Assembly: GCA_035653615.1 (NCBI GenBank)
Contig: DASRBN010000013.1
Coordinates: forward strand, 1 to 64,000
Source of the DNA: Ktedonobacteraceae bacterium
GTDB taxonomy: Bacteria; Chloroflexota; Ktedonobacteria; Ktedonobacterales; Ktedonobacteraceae
Reading direction: 5' to 3'
Length of the DNA: 64,000 bases
Positions within the stretch are counted from its first letter, which is position 1. The number at the start of each line of letters is the position of its first letter. The notes under the pieces are model-generated. The model worked only from the letters and a program-made list of their open reading frames with translations, ran no database searches and was not told the DNA's origin. A program made the translations under genes and the position numbers. Below are positions 26,231-34,986 of the stretch, in pieces.

Positions 26231-28032
26231 CGGATCAGGCTCATATTCGAAATTTTTGTATTATCGCTCATATAGATCATGGCAAATCAACGCTTGCCGA
26301 CCGCCTGCTGGAATTTACGGGAACCGTTTCCAAGCGCGAACTGACAGAGCAGATACTCGACCAGATGGACCTGGAACGAGAGAAAGGCATTACGATCAAA
26401 GCACAGGCCGTGCGCATGCTCTATAACGCGCTTAACGGGGAACAGTACGAGCTGAACTTGATCGACACTCCCGGGCATGTCGATTTCACCTATGAAGTTT
26501 CGCGCAGCCTGGCAGCTTGCGAGGGAGCGCTGCTGGTTGTCGACGCGACGCAGGGGATCGAGGCGCAGACGCTCGCGAATATGTATCTTGCGCTCGAAGC
26601 CGATCTGAATATCATTCCCATAATCAACAAGATCGACTTGCCCAGCGCCGAACCCGAACGAGTGATGCAAGAGATCGAGGATGTGATTGGCATACCTAAA
26701 GACGAATGTATTCTCGCCTCAGCGAAAGAGGGTACCGGCACGCAGGATATCCTGGAGGCCGTTATCCATCGCATTCCCCCTCCCAGAGGCAATGTACACC
26801 GGCCACTGCGCGCACTCGTCTTCGATTCCCACTACGACTCGTACAAGGGCGTCATTGCCTACGTGCGTATCGTCGATGGGGAGCTGCAGGAAGGGCAACG
26901 CATCGTCATGATGGCAACCGGCAGCAGCACAGAAATACTGGAAGCAGGTTACTTCCAGCCGCGTTTGATTTCAGCACATGCTCTGACAACAGGCGAAGTG
27001 GGCTACATTGCGACGGGCTTCAAGAATGTGAAGGATTGCCGCGTCGGCGATACGGTAACGGTGCCCCCGGCACTGGGCCAGGTCGAGGCGCTGCCAGGTT
27101 ACAAACCGGCCAAGCCAATGGTCTACGCGGGCATCTATCCAGTTGAGGGCAACGAATACCCTTTATTGCGTGATGCGCTGGATCGCCTCAAATTGAACGA
27201 CGCCTCGCTCTTCTACGAGCCGGAAACCTCCACTGCGCTGGGCTTCGGCTTCCGCTGCGGCTTCCTGGGGCTTCTCCACATGGAAATCATCCAGGAACGC
27301 ATCGAGCGGGAATACAACCTGGATATCCTGGCGACCGCCCCAAGCGTAGAGTACTACGTCACCAAAAGAAACGGCGAGGTCTTGAAAATAGACAATCCGT
27401 CCACGATGCCCGATCCAGGAGAAATTGAGAAAATCGAAGAACCATGGATGGATATTTCCATCTTTACACCTGCCCGCTATATCGGCACCATCATGGACCT
27501 GGTCACAACCAGGCGCGGCACCTTCAGTGAGATGAAATACATCGATACGGAGCGTGTTCTGCTGACCTATGGCATCCCACTTGCCGAACTGATCACCGAT
27601 TTCTACGATCAGCTCAAATCGCGCACGCAGGGCTACGCCTCACTGGATTACACCCTTGGCCGCTATCAGGAAGCCGACCTGGTGAAACTGGATATCCTGG
27701 TCAATTCGGTACCTGTGGACGCGCTCTCATTGATTATCCATCGCGATAAGGCTTACGCGCAGGGACGCCTGCTTGTGGAGAAACTGCGCCGGTTGATTCC
27801 CCGCCAGCTCTTCGAGGTGCCAATCCAGGCAGCTATCGGCTCGCATATCATAGCACGCGAAACGGTTAAAGCGATGCGCAAGGATGTGCTGGCGAAGTGT
27901 TATGGCGGCGACGTGACGCGCAAGCGCAAGCTGCTGGAGAAGCAGAAAGAGGGTAAAAAACGCCTCAAAATGGTAGGGAATGTGGAAATTCCGCAGGAGG
28001 CATTTATGGCGATTTTGTCATTGGAAGAATAG
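26227..28032 (+). CDS. lepA: Elongation factor 4 (LepA)
   Basis: A 601-residue ribosome-associated GTPase. G1 is AHIDHGKST (14-22), followed by [14 protein letters not shown] (G2), DTPGHVD (G3) and NKIDLP (G4). The EF-G-like domains II, III and V follow, and the LepA-specific C-terminal domain ends with [21 protein letters not shown]. Length matches the family. It overlaps mnmA by 4 bases and is followed by a strong terminator, which closes a two-gene translation operon. Confidence 0.97.
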   Translation: MTDQAHIRNFCIIAHIDHGKSTLADRLLEFTGTVSKRELTEQILDQMDLEREKGITIKAQAVRMLYNALNGEQYELNLIDTPGHVDFTYEVSRSLAACEGALLVVDATQGIEAQTLANMYLALEADLNIIPIINKIDLPSAEPERVMQEIEDVIGIPKDECILASAKEGTGTQDILEAVIHRIPPPRGNVHRPLRALVFDSHYDSYKGVIAYVRIVDGELQEGQRIVMMATGSSTEILEAGYFQPRLISAHALTTGEVGYIATGFKNVKDCRVGDTVTVPPALGQVEALPGYKPAKPMVYAGIYPVEGNEYPLLRDALDRLKLNDASLFYEPETSTALGFGFRCGFLGLLHMEIIQERIEREYNLDILATAPSVEYYVTKRNGEVLKIDNPSTMPDPGEIEKIEEPWMDISIFTPARYIGTIMDLVTTRRGTFSEMKYIDTERVLLTYGIPLAELITDFYDQLKSRTQGYASLDYTLGRYQEADLVKLDILVNSVPVDALSLIIHRDKAYAQGRLLVEKLRRLIPRQLFEVPIQAAIGSHIIARETVKAMRKDVLAKCYGGDVTRKRKLLEKQKEGKKRLKMVGNVEIPQEAFMAILSLEE

Positions 28033-28056
28033 GTTCAGCGTTCTCCTGCAAGAGCT

Positions 28057-28101
28057 GAAGTGGTAGAAATGCAACACGGATTTCTACCACTTCATTTTAT
28101 T
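28057..28101 (+). terminator. Terminator of the mnmA-lepA operon
   Basis: GAAGTGGTAGAAAT and ATTTCTACCACTTC (28057-28070, 28080-28093) form a perfect 14-bp stem, then ATTTTATT. It lies 25 bases past lepA. Confidence 0.88.
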
Positions 28102-28109
28102 CATCAGTA

Positions 28110-28952
28110 TTATGGTTGCTGTGGAGGCTTTTGCTGTGGATACTGCGGGTTAGTCTGTGGCGGTTGCGGCGGCTGCGTTGGTTGCCACTGCTGTGGGTTG
28201 GGCTGTTGCTGCTGCGTCGGTTGCCACTGCTGCGGATTATATCCCTGATATGGCGGTGGTGGTGGCTGTTGCTGCTGCGTCGGTTGCCATTGCTGCGGGT
28301 CATAGGCTGGATATTGTAGCGGCGGCTGTTGCCCGGGCTGTCCTTGCTGCCACTGTTGTGGGTAAGCGACATAGTCGGGAGCGGGAGGCACATCCTGCTG
28401 GTAAGGTGGATATTGCGTCGACGGTGTCCACGTATGAGCAGATGATGGCAGCCCTATCTTCTCTTTAAATGCAATTCCCCCGCCCACGGCTACAGCCAGC
28501 ATTGATAGGAGAAAGAACCAGAAACCGGTGCTATAGTTAATATTAAGGCTTGAGTTGGAGCCGGAATTTAACGCATTTAATGTCTGACCATTAATGGTAA
28601 AATCACCGCCATTGAGCGCCACAATGAGCTGCGCAAGAAGGCCCAACGCGCCTATTCCTATCAACGAATAAATTCCGATGCGCACCTGCGTTTCAAGCGG
28701 AGTTCCAGAAAGACCAAACGGATTAGACCGAAAAATCAGCACAGCAGGAATGATGATCGCGGCCAGCGCCAGGATGAGTTCAACCCATATCAGTCCTCCA
28801 TCGCTGAACGCACTCAAAGCGAACGATACTCCTCCTGAACCTGGGTAAACAAGGGTAATATAGGGCATGAGGAGAAAAGCAGTTAAAGCTTCAATACCGC
28901 CAATAATAGCAATGAGATAGCCACGATTCTCCGGCAATGTCAGTTTTTCCAT
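28110..28952 (-). CDS. Four-helix membrane protein with Pro/Gln-rich repeat tail
   Basis: A 280-residue protein without a family I can name. Residues 1-165 hold about four hydrophobic helices (YLIAIIGGIEALTAFLLM; WVELILALAAIIIPAVLIF; IGIYSLIGIGALGLLAQLIVA; FWFFLLSMLAVAVGGGIAF; only cores shown). The last about 110 residues are Pro/Gln/Tyr-rich, with four copies of PQQWQPTQ. Such tails occur on bacterial membrane proteins that self-associate or meet the wall. AGAGGCTGG precedes the ATG. It is convergent with lepA. Confidence 0.72.
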   Translation of the reverse strand: MEKLTLPENRGYLIAIIGGIEALTAFLLMPYITLVYPGSGGVSFALSAFSDGGLIWVELILALAAIIIPAVLIFRSNPFGLSGTPLETQVRIGIYSLIGIGALGLLAQLIVALNGGDFTINGQTLNALNSGSNSSLNINYSTGFWFFLLSMLAVAVGGGIAFKEKIGLPSSAHTWTPSTQYPPYQQDVPPAPDYVAYPQQWQQGQPGQQPPLQYPAYDPQQWQPTQQQQPPPPPYQGYNPQQWQPTQQQQPNPQQWQPTQPPQPPQTNPQYPQQKPPQQP

Positions 28953-29206
28953 GTCGAACCAGCCTCTCTAAGAACAGTTTGTCGTCTTTGCTTGCTTCAG
29001 AAGCAAAGAGAGGGCCAACTCCGCGAATTTCCCAAATGATGTGATTTTTATCTTACTGGAAATTCCGAGCATCGTCAAGTATTTTTCAAGCGATCAAGGG
29101 AAAAATGTAACATTGCACAAGGATATGTAATGAGCGGAGGAAACAACGCCGGAACATAGTGAAAGAGGCATAGAGGAAGCGAAGAGATAGGACCAGTAAT
29201 GCAGAA
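28953..29206. other. Gap upstream of the Pro/Gln-rich protein
   Basis: Non-coding as far as I can see. It must contain the promoter of the minus-strand gene. The later part is purine-rich and ends in the hairpin at 29207. Confidence 0.4.
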
Positions 29207-29250
29207 AGGATCAGGCAATCATGCTACCTGATCCTTCTGTGTTTCTTTTT
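29207..29250. terminator. Terminator hairpin
   Basis: AGGATCAGG (29207-29215) pairs with CCTGATCCT (29227-29235), followed on the plus strand by TCTGTGTTTCTTTTT. No plus-strand gene lies before it. On the minus strand it sits at the far end of the RNA locus from 29.62 kb, with a shorter TTTC tail, and may end that transcript. Confidence 0.6.
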
Positions 29251-29620
29251 CTGCACAACTCCCGTGTTCACGTTCAACCGAGTTCTATTACAGAAAGAGG
29301 GGCCTGGAAGTAAATAGCCCCTGTCATTCCTCTGCGTACCACCACCAACCTGCGACGAAAGCCATCGTAAAGACTTGACAGGATCCCCAATTGGGACGAT
29401 ATCAATGTGATATCTGTTCAAGTATGCCAGGTTAAGGCCGGTGGCTCAGAGGCCCGGTATGCCCGCCTTCACGGGCTCTACTAGTCGATCTGAAAGACCA
29501 TCCCTAAGAGGCGTATTGGTTTCTTCATTGGCATAGTAGTTCTCCTTTCGGAATTACCAATGTAAGGCCGTTCGCCTTATGCCAGGGTCTTTGTGTTCCC
29601 TGGATATCCCTTTCGGAATA
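29224..29620 (-). ncRNA. Candidate structured RNA / leader transcript with small ORF
   Basis: A strong promoter (29626-29654) starts a minus-strand transcript that is not explained by any long gene. In order it contains hairpins CCAGGG/CCCTGG (29582-29603) and TAAGGC/GCCTTA (29563-29579), a 17-codon ORF with a good ribosome-binding site (29481-29534), a GCCCG/CGGGC hairpin just after the ORF, and AGGGGC/GGCCCCT (29298-29322) followed by CTTTCT. A 65-codon frame (29224-29421) could be read only from a TTG without a clear site. It may be a regulatory RNA, a dual-function RNA, or a remnant of a mobile element. Confidence 0.5.
29481..29534 (-). CDS. Predicted 17-residue peptide in a strongly promoted transcript
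   Basis: ATG at 29534 with AAAGGAG eight bases upstream encodes MPMKKPIRLLGMVFQID. It is basic at the front and hydrophobic behind. The ribosome-binding site and the consensus-like promoter 90 bases upstream are as good as those of housekeeping genes here, which is the only support. It could be a leader peptide whose translation controls the downstream structure, or a short membrane-active peptide. Confidence 0.4.
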   Translation of the reverse strand: MPMKKPIRLLGMVFQID

Positions 29621-29625
29621 TAAAG

Positions 29626-29654
29626 AGTATACCATGATGTTTCACAAAAGTCAA
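29626..29654 (-). promoter_or_regulatory. Strong sigma-70-type promoter
   Basis: On the minus strand TTGACT (29649-29654), a 17-base spacer, TATACT (29626-29631): five of six matches in each box. Transcription should start near 29619 and run toward lower coordinates, away from the DUF1003 gene. Confidence 0.8.
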
Positions 29655-29685
29655 GGCGAACAGAAGTTCTACATTATTGCGATAC

Positions 29686-30279
29686 TTATTGCCCTTCGTC
29701 GGCTACTTCTTGTAGAGTTTGTCTCAAGTTTCTGACCACCTCATGTGGATTGACCGGTTCCTTCATCGCCTCAGCCTGCGGGTCGTGGCGGTTCTCGACG
29801 ATAGGCATGTCGCTACGCAGTTCCTCAACCAGGTCAATAAGTTTAGTCACCTTCCGCTCAATAAGCAGATTGACCTGCATATTTAAATGCATATGCAGAT
29901 CATCGAGCTTGCCATGACGATTCTGGGTAATCAGAATCACCGTGGTCATGAGCAACGCGCTCAAACTTACAATACCCTGGAGCCAGTAGAATGGAGGAAC
30001 ATCAAAACTAGCAACTCCAAAACGAGGAAGCAACAGGTTTACACCTATCCATAGAGCAACAAAGAGTACGATGAGATAGAAAAATCGAGGACGCCCGAGA
30101 TTGTTCGTAACTGTTTCTATGAAGCGTTGATGATGACTGACTTGCTTTTCGGCACACATATGCAGGTCAACAATAGATTCGATATTTTCGCCAACGATAT
30201 CAACCAGTTCAGTGGCTTTCTGAGCGTCCTTTATCCGATTGGAATGAGGATTTGACTGCTGTTTTGTTTCGTTAATCAT
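29686..30279 (-). CDS. DUF1003 membrane protein
   Basis: A 197-residue protein. A helical N-terminus (to about 65) is followed by RPRFFYLIVLFVALWIGVNL, a loop with PPFYWLQGIVS, and a second membrane helix ending in LITQNRHG, which is the DUF1003 signature. A coiled C-terminal helix (HLNMQVNLLIERKVTKLIDLV) and an acidic tail follow. The family is widespread and its function is not established. The start has a modest AAAGATGG site. Its 3' end lies next to, and points toward, the strong promoter of the RNA locus. Confidence 0.9.
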   Translation of the reverse strand: MINETKQQSNPHSNRIKDAQKATELVDIVGENIESIVDLHMCAEKQVSHHQRFIETVTNNLGRPRFFYLIVLFVALWIGVNLLLPRFGVASFDVPPFYWLQGIVSLSALLMTTVILITQNRHGKLDDLHMHLNMQVNLLIERKVTKLIDLVEELRSDMPIVENRHDPQAEAMKEPVNPHEVVRNLRQTLQEVADEGQ

Positions 30280-30465
30280 TGCATTTTTACCATCTTTTTC
30301 CAGGCGCCTGCTAGCCCATATTTTTTAAATACACGGATGGGATGTAGAGAGGGCTTCAGCGAACGAAGTCTATATGCGAGGCTACTTTTCCGCCAAACAA
30401 TAAATAAAGGCACAGTCATTACTTACTGTACCTCATGAAAATTCACAATCAAGATCGGCCCTGTC
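30280..30465. other. Gap upstream of DUF1003
   Basis: No gene seen; the DUF1003 promoter should be here. Confidence 0.4.
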
Positions 30466-30690
30466 ATTCTTCGCTGCGCTCAGCCTCTCGTATGCCCCAA
30501 GAGGATTCTTCGCTGCACTCAGAATGACATGCCGTGAGCCACTTAGTACAATGAGCCTCTCGTATGCCCCAGGGAGATTCTTCGCTGCGCTCAGCATGAC
30601 CTGATGTGAGCCACTTAGTACGATTGGGCCTCTCGTATGCCGAACAGGGAGATTCTTCGCTGCGCTCAGCATGACAGGTCACTCAGAATG
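30466..30690. repeat. Tandem array of palindrome-family half-elements, units of about 72-73 bp
   Basis: CCTCTCGTATGCC recurs at 30484, 30556 and 30629, so the unit is 72-73 bp. Each unit holds GATTCTTCGCTGCRCTCAGMATGAC and, in the first two, GAGCCACTTAGTAC. A partial core precedes the first unit and a reversed CACTCAGAATGACAGG follows the last. Here the core is in direct rather than inverted orientation, unlike the other loci. Confidence 0.85.
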
Positions 30691-30744
30691 ACAGGAGCGG
30701 CCCTGATTTGTAATATTCAGCCGAATCAGGTAACGAACCTGCTC

Positions 30745-31056
30745 TTATGCGCCTCTTTCGGGCGGCATCACCGGATTCTCGGGCTTTCCAATCCCCTCCG
30801 GTGGCATCACCGGGTTTTCCGGCTTTCCTACTCCTTCCGGCGGCATTACCGGATTCACCGGTTTCTCTATCCCCTCGGGCGGCATCACCGGATTCTCGGG
30901 CTTTCCCATTCCCTCGGGTGGCATTACTGGATTCACCGGTTTCCCTATCTCCTCCGGTGGCATTACCGGATTGGCAACTTTCCCCTCACCATCAATGGAA
31001 GCAGGAACAGCATCCGATGTGACAATGACAATAGTTTCTTCTTCAAATTCTTCCAT
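30745..31056 (-). CDS. Small protein with six NPVMPPE tandem repeats
   Basis: A 103-residue protein from the ATG at 31056, which has an excellent AAGGAGG site; an upstream in-frame ATG has none. The first about 28 residues (MEEFEEETIVIVTSDA...) are acidic. The rest is six copies of a 13-residue unit, NPVMPPEGIGKPE with small changes. No signal peptide or membrane helix. The leader-plus-repeats layout resembles multi-core peptide precursors, but no modifying enzyme is near. The next gene carries the same motif at its C-terminus. Family not recognised. Confidence 0.75.
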   Translation of the reverse strand: MEEFEEETIVIVTSDAVPASIDGEGKVANPVMPPEEIGKPVNPVMPPEGMGKPENPVMPPEGIEKPVNPVMPPEGVGKPENPVMPPEGIGKPENPVMPPERGA

Positions 31057-31254
31057 GGAATGACCTCCTTCCAGGCACAATCCTGGCAAGCACCTCTGAG
31101 TGCTTGTTTTCTCAATCTTATAAGCTCAACATCATTGTCAAGCTCTTTCTTATTAATATCGTAACACGATAGAAATGAAAAGTCAATAAATACTGTACTG
31201 ATGAGATTATCACAAACTGTAGAGTTTATCAAAAAAGAGTTCTGAACATAAAAG

Positions 31255-31280
31255 TGGTCTGGTGAATATTCACCAGACCA
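31255..31280 (-). terminator. Terminator palindrome of the SRPBCC gene
   Basis: A perfect 26-bp palindrome (TGGTCTGGTGAAT and its complement). On the minus strand it is followed by CTTTTATGTT, 35 bases past the SRPBCC stop. Confidence 0.65.
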
Positions 31281-31313
31281 TTGTGGTCAAGCACTACAAG
31301 GCCAGCTCTGCTG

Positions 31314-32420
31314 CTAGTAATCCTTATCTATGTCTCTCTCGGGTGGTAGAGGCACATTCGGATCCGAGTTATTCGTCTCGGGTGGCATCACACGGCCTGT
31401 ACCTGTTGAGCCTGTATCCGGTGGCATTACCGGATTGCGATTAATCCCACCCTGAGGCCCCGTATAGCTTCCACTACCGGGGATATCGGGAGTCGTATTC
31501 ACCGGCTCGTTAATGATATCCTGGTCCATGATAGGGCGGTCAGTAGTCGCTCCGGTTGTTGATCCCGTATAGGCAATATCGCTGTTATACGGTTGGCCCG
31601 TATTATAGGTATCACCCGTTGTTGGAATGGGATTAGCAGGCGGAACATCTTTGATAGGCGCGCCTACTTCGCCAGTTGCTGGAGTAGTCTGGCCCAGCCC
31701 GCTTATATTGGCAGGAGGAACAGAACTCATGGGCGCTCCTGTTTCGCCGGTTGAAGGCGGGGTTTTCATAGGCCCTGAACTATAGGTCTGACCGGTGGTC
31801 TGGCCGGGATTGACCGGCGCTCCTGCATTATAAGTACCACCGGGTGTCGTAGGCGTGCTACTTCCAATATCTGGTTCCCTGCCCATCGTGGCATCCTGGC
31901 GGCTGGTAGTTGTGCCTTTAGCCGCGGCGCTACCGCCGTGGAAGAGATAATTGGAAGACTCGGGGTCCAGAGCGCCCGGAGGTGCCTGGTCTACCATACG
32001 AGCAAAGTTATCGAGATCGTGCTGCAAGTGGCTCTGGAAAGTGCGACCGCCACCTAACTTTTCGCCAATGTTACCCAGCACGCCAGCTGGCGGACTGTAA
32101 TCGATATAGACATCGACACGTGTCTGATTGGTGCCCGTGGGCTGGAATGTCACTTTCCCTGCATTTTCCATACCATTGTAGGAACGCCATGCAATCTGCT
32201 GATCCTCGACCCAGTTTTCATTCACGGCATCCCACTGATGTTCTCCAACAACATCGGCCACCCAATGGCTACGCTGATCATCGTAGTAGGTGACCTCCTT
32301 GACAAAGCTCATGAACTTGGGGAAATCGTTAAAGTGTGTGAAAAGGCTATACACCTGGTGGACCGGTGCATTCACCGTTACCGAGGCATGATGCTCAACC
32401 ATGTTTCCTGTACCTGCCAT
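31314..32420 (-). CDS. SRPBCC (Coq10/polyketide-cyclase-like) domain protein with long disordered tail
   Basis: A 368-residue protein. Residues 8-150 form a START/SRPBCC lipid- or ligand-binding domain of the polyketide cyclase/dehydrase type: ASVTVNAPVHQVYSLFTHF, FPKFMSFVKEV, HWVADVVGEHQWDA, and a final amphipathic helix. The last 210 residues are rich in Gly, Thr, Pro and Ser and look disordered. The C-terminus contains NPVMPPD and RVMPPET, the motif repeated in the next gene downstream, so the two may share a partner. AAGGAAGG precedes the ATG. Ligand unknown. Confidence 0.8.
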   Translation of the reverse strand: MAGTGNMVEHHASVTVNAPVHQVYSLFTHFNDFPKFMSFVKEVTYYDDQRSHWVADVVGEHQWDAVNENWVEDQQIAWRSYNGMENAGKVTFQPTGTNQTRVDVYIDYSPPAGVLGNIGEKLGGGRTFQSHLQHDLDNFARMVDQAPPGALDPESSNYLFHGGSAAAKGTTTSRQDATMGREPDIGSSTPTTPGGTYNAGAPVNPGQTTGQTYSSGPMKTPPSTGETGAPMSSVPPANISGLGQTTPATGEVGAPIKDVPPANPIPTTGDTYNTGQPYNSDIAYTGSTTGATTDRPIMDQDIINEPVNTTPDIPGSGSYTGPQGGINRNPVMPPDTGSTGTGRVMPPETNNSDPNVPLPPERDIDKDY

Positions 32421-32847
32421 ACTTTTCCTTCCTTTCTGTACCTAACATCGTTGTTCTTTCTAAGGAGAGGAGACCCACCTTCACTATTCAACTGCTAGCG
32501 TCAGTTCTCCAACGTCCGCAGCGTTGTTTTCCCAGCACGTCCTATGCAGGATATAATTAGTATAACACAGTATAGCAAAACTAACAACCAGTTAAGCACT
32601 TCTATATCGTCCTCTAACTAAATTTTAACCTTTTTAAAGGAGAGATTATATATTGTTAAGGTAGAACAGCTCCTATCAGGCATACACCCGACACACAATA
32701 CGGTACACACCCTATTCCTAAGAGCTTGCTTAAACTCCTATAGTATTCAATAGAATAGTGAAGTGAGAGAGATTTTCGAACTTGTGGTAGGCTACAAGAA
32801 GCCTTTTCCCGGTACTCTGACAATCATATCTGAGAGGAAGTAAGAGC
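32421..32847. other. Divergent AT-rich intergenic region
   Basis: 427 bases between the SRPBCC gene and the lipoprotein gene. It should hold divergent promoters. TATACT-like boxes near 32560-32580 on the minus strand are candidates, none of them clear. No small gene seen. Confidence 0.4.
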
Positions 32848-33306
32848 ATGTATAGTAAGCGATTTCGGATTCTGATGATATTACTCGCTTCATTGGCACT
32901 CGGCAGTATCTTATTTGCCGCTTGTTCGCGACCAGGCACCTCTGGTGGAAGCGCGAGCAGTAGCAGTACTCCGGCAAGTAGTGGTAGTGGAGGCAGTTCT
33001 GGCTCAAGTAGCTGCCCAAACGGAACTGTCCATTTGACCGTAGATAACTTCGCGCAGAATTGCGTGAATGTCAGCAAGGGTTCCAAGCTCACACTGGTCG
33101 ACGATGGGTCATACCTGCATATACTTTCAAACGGCACGTGGGTCAACGGTAATCCACAACCGGCAAAAGAGTCGGGAGCGCCCACCATCAGCAACGTGCA
33201 GATTAACGGCGGTTCAACACAGATTGGCCCATTCAACACAGCAGGGACATTTCATATCTATTGTTCTATTCACGTGAACATGAACCTGACCGTTAATGTC
33301 AAATAG
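32848..33306 (+). CDS. Cupredoxin-like copper lipoprotein
   Basis: A 152-residue lipoprotein. The signal peptide ends in the lipobox LFAAC (Cys at about 26), then a Gly/Ser-rich linker of about 30 residues and one plastocyanin/azurin-like domain. The copper loop YCSIHVNM supplies Cys, His and Met in the CxxHxxM pattern; the earlier His is in YLHILSNG. It is probably an electron carrier tethered to the outer face of the membrane. GAGAGGAAG precedes the ATG. It is distinct from the double cupredoxin at 21514. Confidence 0.85.
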   Translation: MYSKRFRILMILLASLALGSILFAACSRPGTSGGSASSSSTPASSGSGGSSGSSSCPNGTVHLTVDNFAQNCVNVSKGSKLTLVDDGSYLHILSNGTWVNGNPQPAKESGAPTISNVQINGGSTQIGPFNTAGTFHIYCSIHVNMNLTVNVK

Positions 33307-33561
33307 GACTCTTGGTGCCTCGATTTGGCATTCCTGGGCGTCTACTATAATATAGATATGTGGATGCGCTTACGCCGGGCAACGTGAAATGATGGGTATA
33401 CATACGCATATTTCATGCAACCATTAGCCATTTGTCAACGTATGTTCTTTAGGAGCAAACACGTAGGGAAGCGCGATCATTTCCGATCAAGTCTTTTACA
33501 GCCTTAGAGTAAAGTCTCGTCATTACAGTGGTGGAACCTTTGAGCACAAAGGGGGCAGAAT

Positions 33562-33765
33562 ATGATGGCAACCGAAACCGAAGAGAGCAAACTTCATCGC
33601 GCACTTGAGCTTCTGGGAAGCTCGATCGACCCTGAAATCGCTCGCTCCTATTCCTCTTTGGAAGAGCGCATTCTCGCCCAGGCGCTAGAAAATGTGGAAC
33701 TGGCAGAGCGCCGTCTACGTGAAATTCAGAAGCTCGTAGGCGATTTGAGCGAAGCGCTGGCCTGA
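33562..33765 (+). CDS. Small helical protein of unknown function
   Basis: A 67-residue acidic protein with a convincing AAAGGGGG site before the ATG pair. The second half (LEERILAQALENVELAERRL...) is a single amphipathic helix likely to form a coiled coil. No cysteine, no membrane helix. I do not recognise a family. It stands alone between a lipoprotein gene and the end of a convergent ABC operon. Confidence 0.65.
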   Translation: MMATETEESKLHRALELLGSSIDPEIARSYSSLEERILAQALENVELAERRLREIQKLVGDLSEALA

Positions 33766-33907
33766 CCTGTTATAAGATTGCATGATGCAGCCTCTCTCTA
33801 ATGAGCAAATTGCCACAGTTGCTGATACCTTTATCACACCTCACGAACAGGAAACGAACACAATTTTCCGGCGAGCAGCCTATAATGGGCCTGGAAACTG
33901 CATACAA

Positions 33908-34960
33908 CTATCCGCTTACTGTTTCAGCTTGCGACAGAAGCAGTCCTTCCTCATAGATGCGCCGGATCACATCCTCGATCTCCGGTTCCTGAAAGGTCAC
34001 ATCGCGCAACCGGTATCTCGCCCCCAGCCAGGCCACCAGTTCATGCGCGGGTAGAGCATCTTTACCAAAGCTGAGCCAGATACGCGGGCCTTCGACTCGC
34101 AACCGGCGTACTCCAGCGGGTAGATCGCGAATTACAGGTTGTCCATCAGCATCGCGTGGCATAACTGCTATCTCAGCGGAATCCAGCACCGCGATCAAAG
34201 TGCGCTCACCACCAAAGCGCTCCCGTATGGCATTTACTGTCCCATCGTAGAGCTTGCGCCCATGGTCGATGATGACCATACGCGGGCAAAGCATCTCCAC
34301 GTCGTCCATATCATGCGTGGTGAGCAGGACCGTCACGCCTTTTTCGGCATTGATAGACAGCAAAAATTCGCGGATGCGCGCCTTCGCCACCACATCCAGA
34401 CCAATCGTGGGTTCATCCAGGTAGAGCAGTTCCGGGTCATGCAGCAGAGCAGCTGCCAGGTCTCCACGCATACGCTGCCCAAGTGATAACTGGCGCACGG
34501 GAGTATCAATAAACTCGTCGAGATCAAGCATCGAGCGCAAGCGGACAAGATTGGCCTGAAATTTCTCTTCAGGCACGCGATACAGGTGCCTCAGCAGGCG
34601 CAGCGAATCGATGAGTGGCAGATCCCACCATAGCTGCGTGCGCTGCCCAAAAACAACGCCGATGCGCGCCGCCAGTGCGCGGCGCTGGTGCATGGGCACC
34701 AGTCCCGCGACCCGTATATGGCCGCTCGTAGGCACAAGAATACCCGTCAGCATTTTAATCGTCGTAGATTTGCCCGCCCCGTTTGGCCCAACAAGGCTGA
34801 CCATTTCTCCGCGCTCAACACGTAACGAAAGATCGCTCACGGCCTCCACAATACGCACCTCCGGGTCTACGACGCTGCGTATTCCCCCAAGCAGTCCTGG
34901 ACGCCTGCGCGCTACGCGAAAGGTCTTTTGCAGGTTTTCCGCCTCAATCATTGTCTCCAT
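33908..34960 (-). CDS. ABC exporter ATPase (COG4586 type)
   Basis: A 350-residue nucleotide-binding subunit. Walker A is GPNGAGKST, the Q-loop region is VFGQRTQLWWDLP, the signature LSLGQRMRGDLAAALL, and Walker B LLYLDEPTIGLD. The FGQRTQLWWDLP segment is characteristic of the COG4586 ATPases that pair with COG4587 and COG3694 permeases. About 100 C-terminal residues form an accessory domain. ATG 34960 lies nine bases after GGAG and is preferred to the ATG at 34969. It is the last gene of a three-gene operon, separated from its permeases by a palindromic repeat. Substrate not known. Confidence 0.9.
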   Translation of the reverse strand: METMIEAENLQKTFRVARRRPGLLGGIRSVVDPEVRIVEAVSDLSLRVERGEMVSLVGPNGAGKSTTIKMLTGILVPTSGHIRVAGLVPMHQRRALAARIGVVFGQRTQLWWDLPLIDSLRLLRHLYRVPEEKFQANLVRLRSMLDLDEFIDTPVRQLSLGQRMRGDLAAALLHDPELLYLDEPTIGLDVVAKARIREFLLSINAEKGVTVLLTTHDMDDVEMLCPRMVIIDHGRKLYDGTVNAIRERFGGERTLIAVLDSAEIAVMPRDADGQPVIRDLPAGVRRLRVEGPRIWLSFGKDALPAHELVAWLGARYRLRDVTFQEPEIEDVIRRIYEEGLLLSQAETVSG

Positions 34961-34986
34961 GTGAAACATCTCCTTTCATTGCGGTT

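Noticed and set aside
29224-29421. A 65-codon frame starting with TTG on the minus strand
   Set aside because: There is no ribosome-binding site, the product has no recognisable domain, and hairpins run through it. I treat it as part of the RNA locus rather than a protein gene.
30466-30690. A CRISPR array
   Set aside because: There are only about three units of 72-73 bp that are similar throughout, with no unique spacers and no cas genes.
33782-34054. A 90-codon plus-strand frame near the end of the ABC ATPase
   Set aside because: It overlaps the ATPase 3' end in antisense and has no site or domain.
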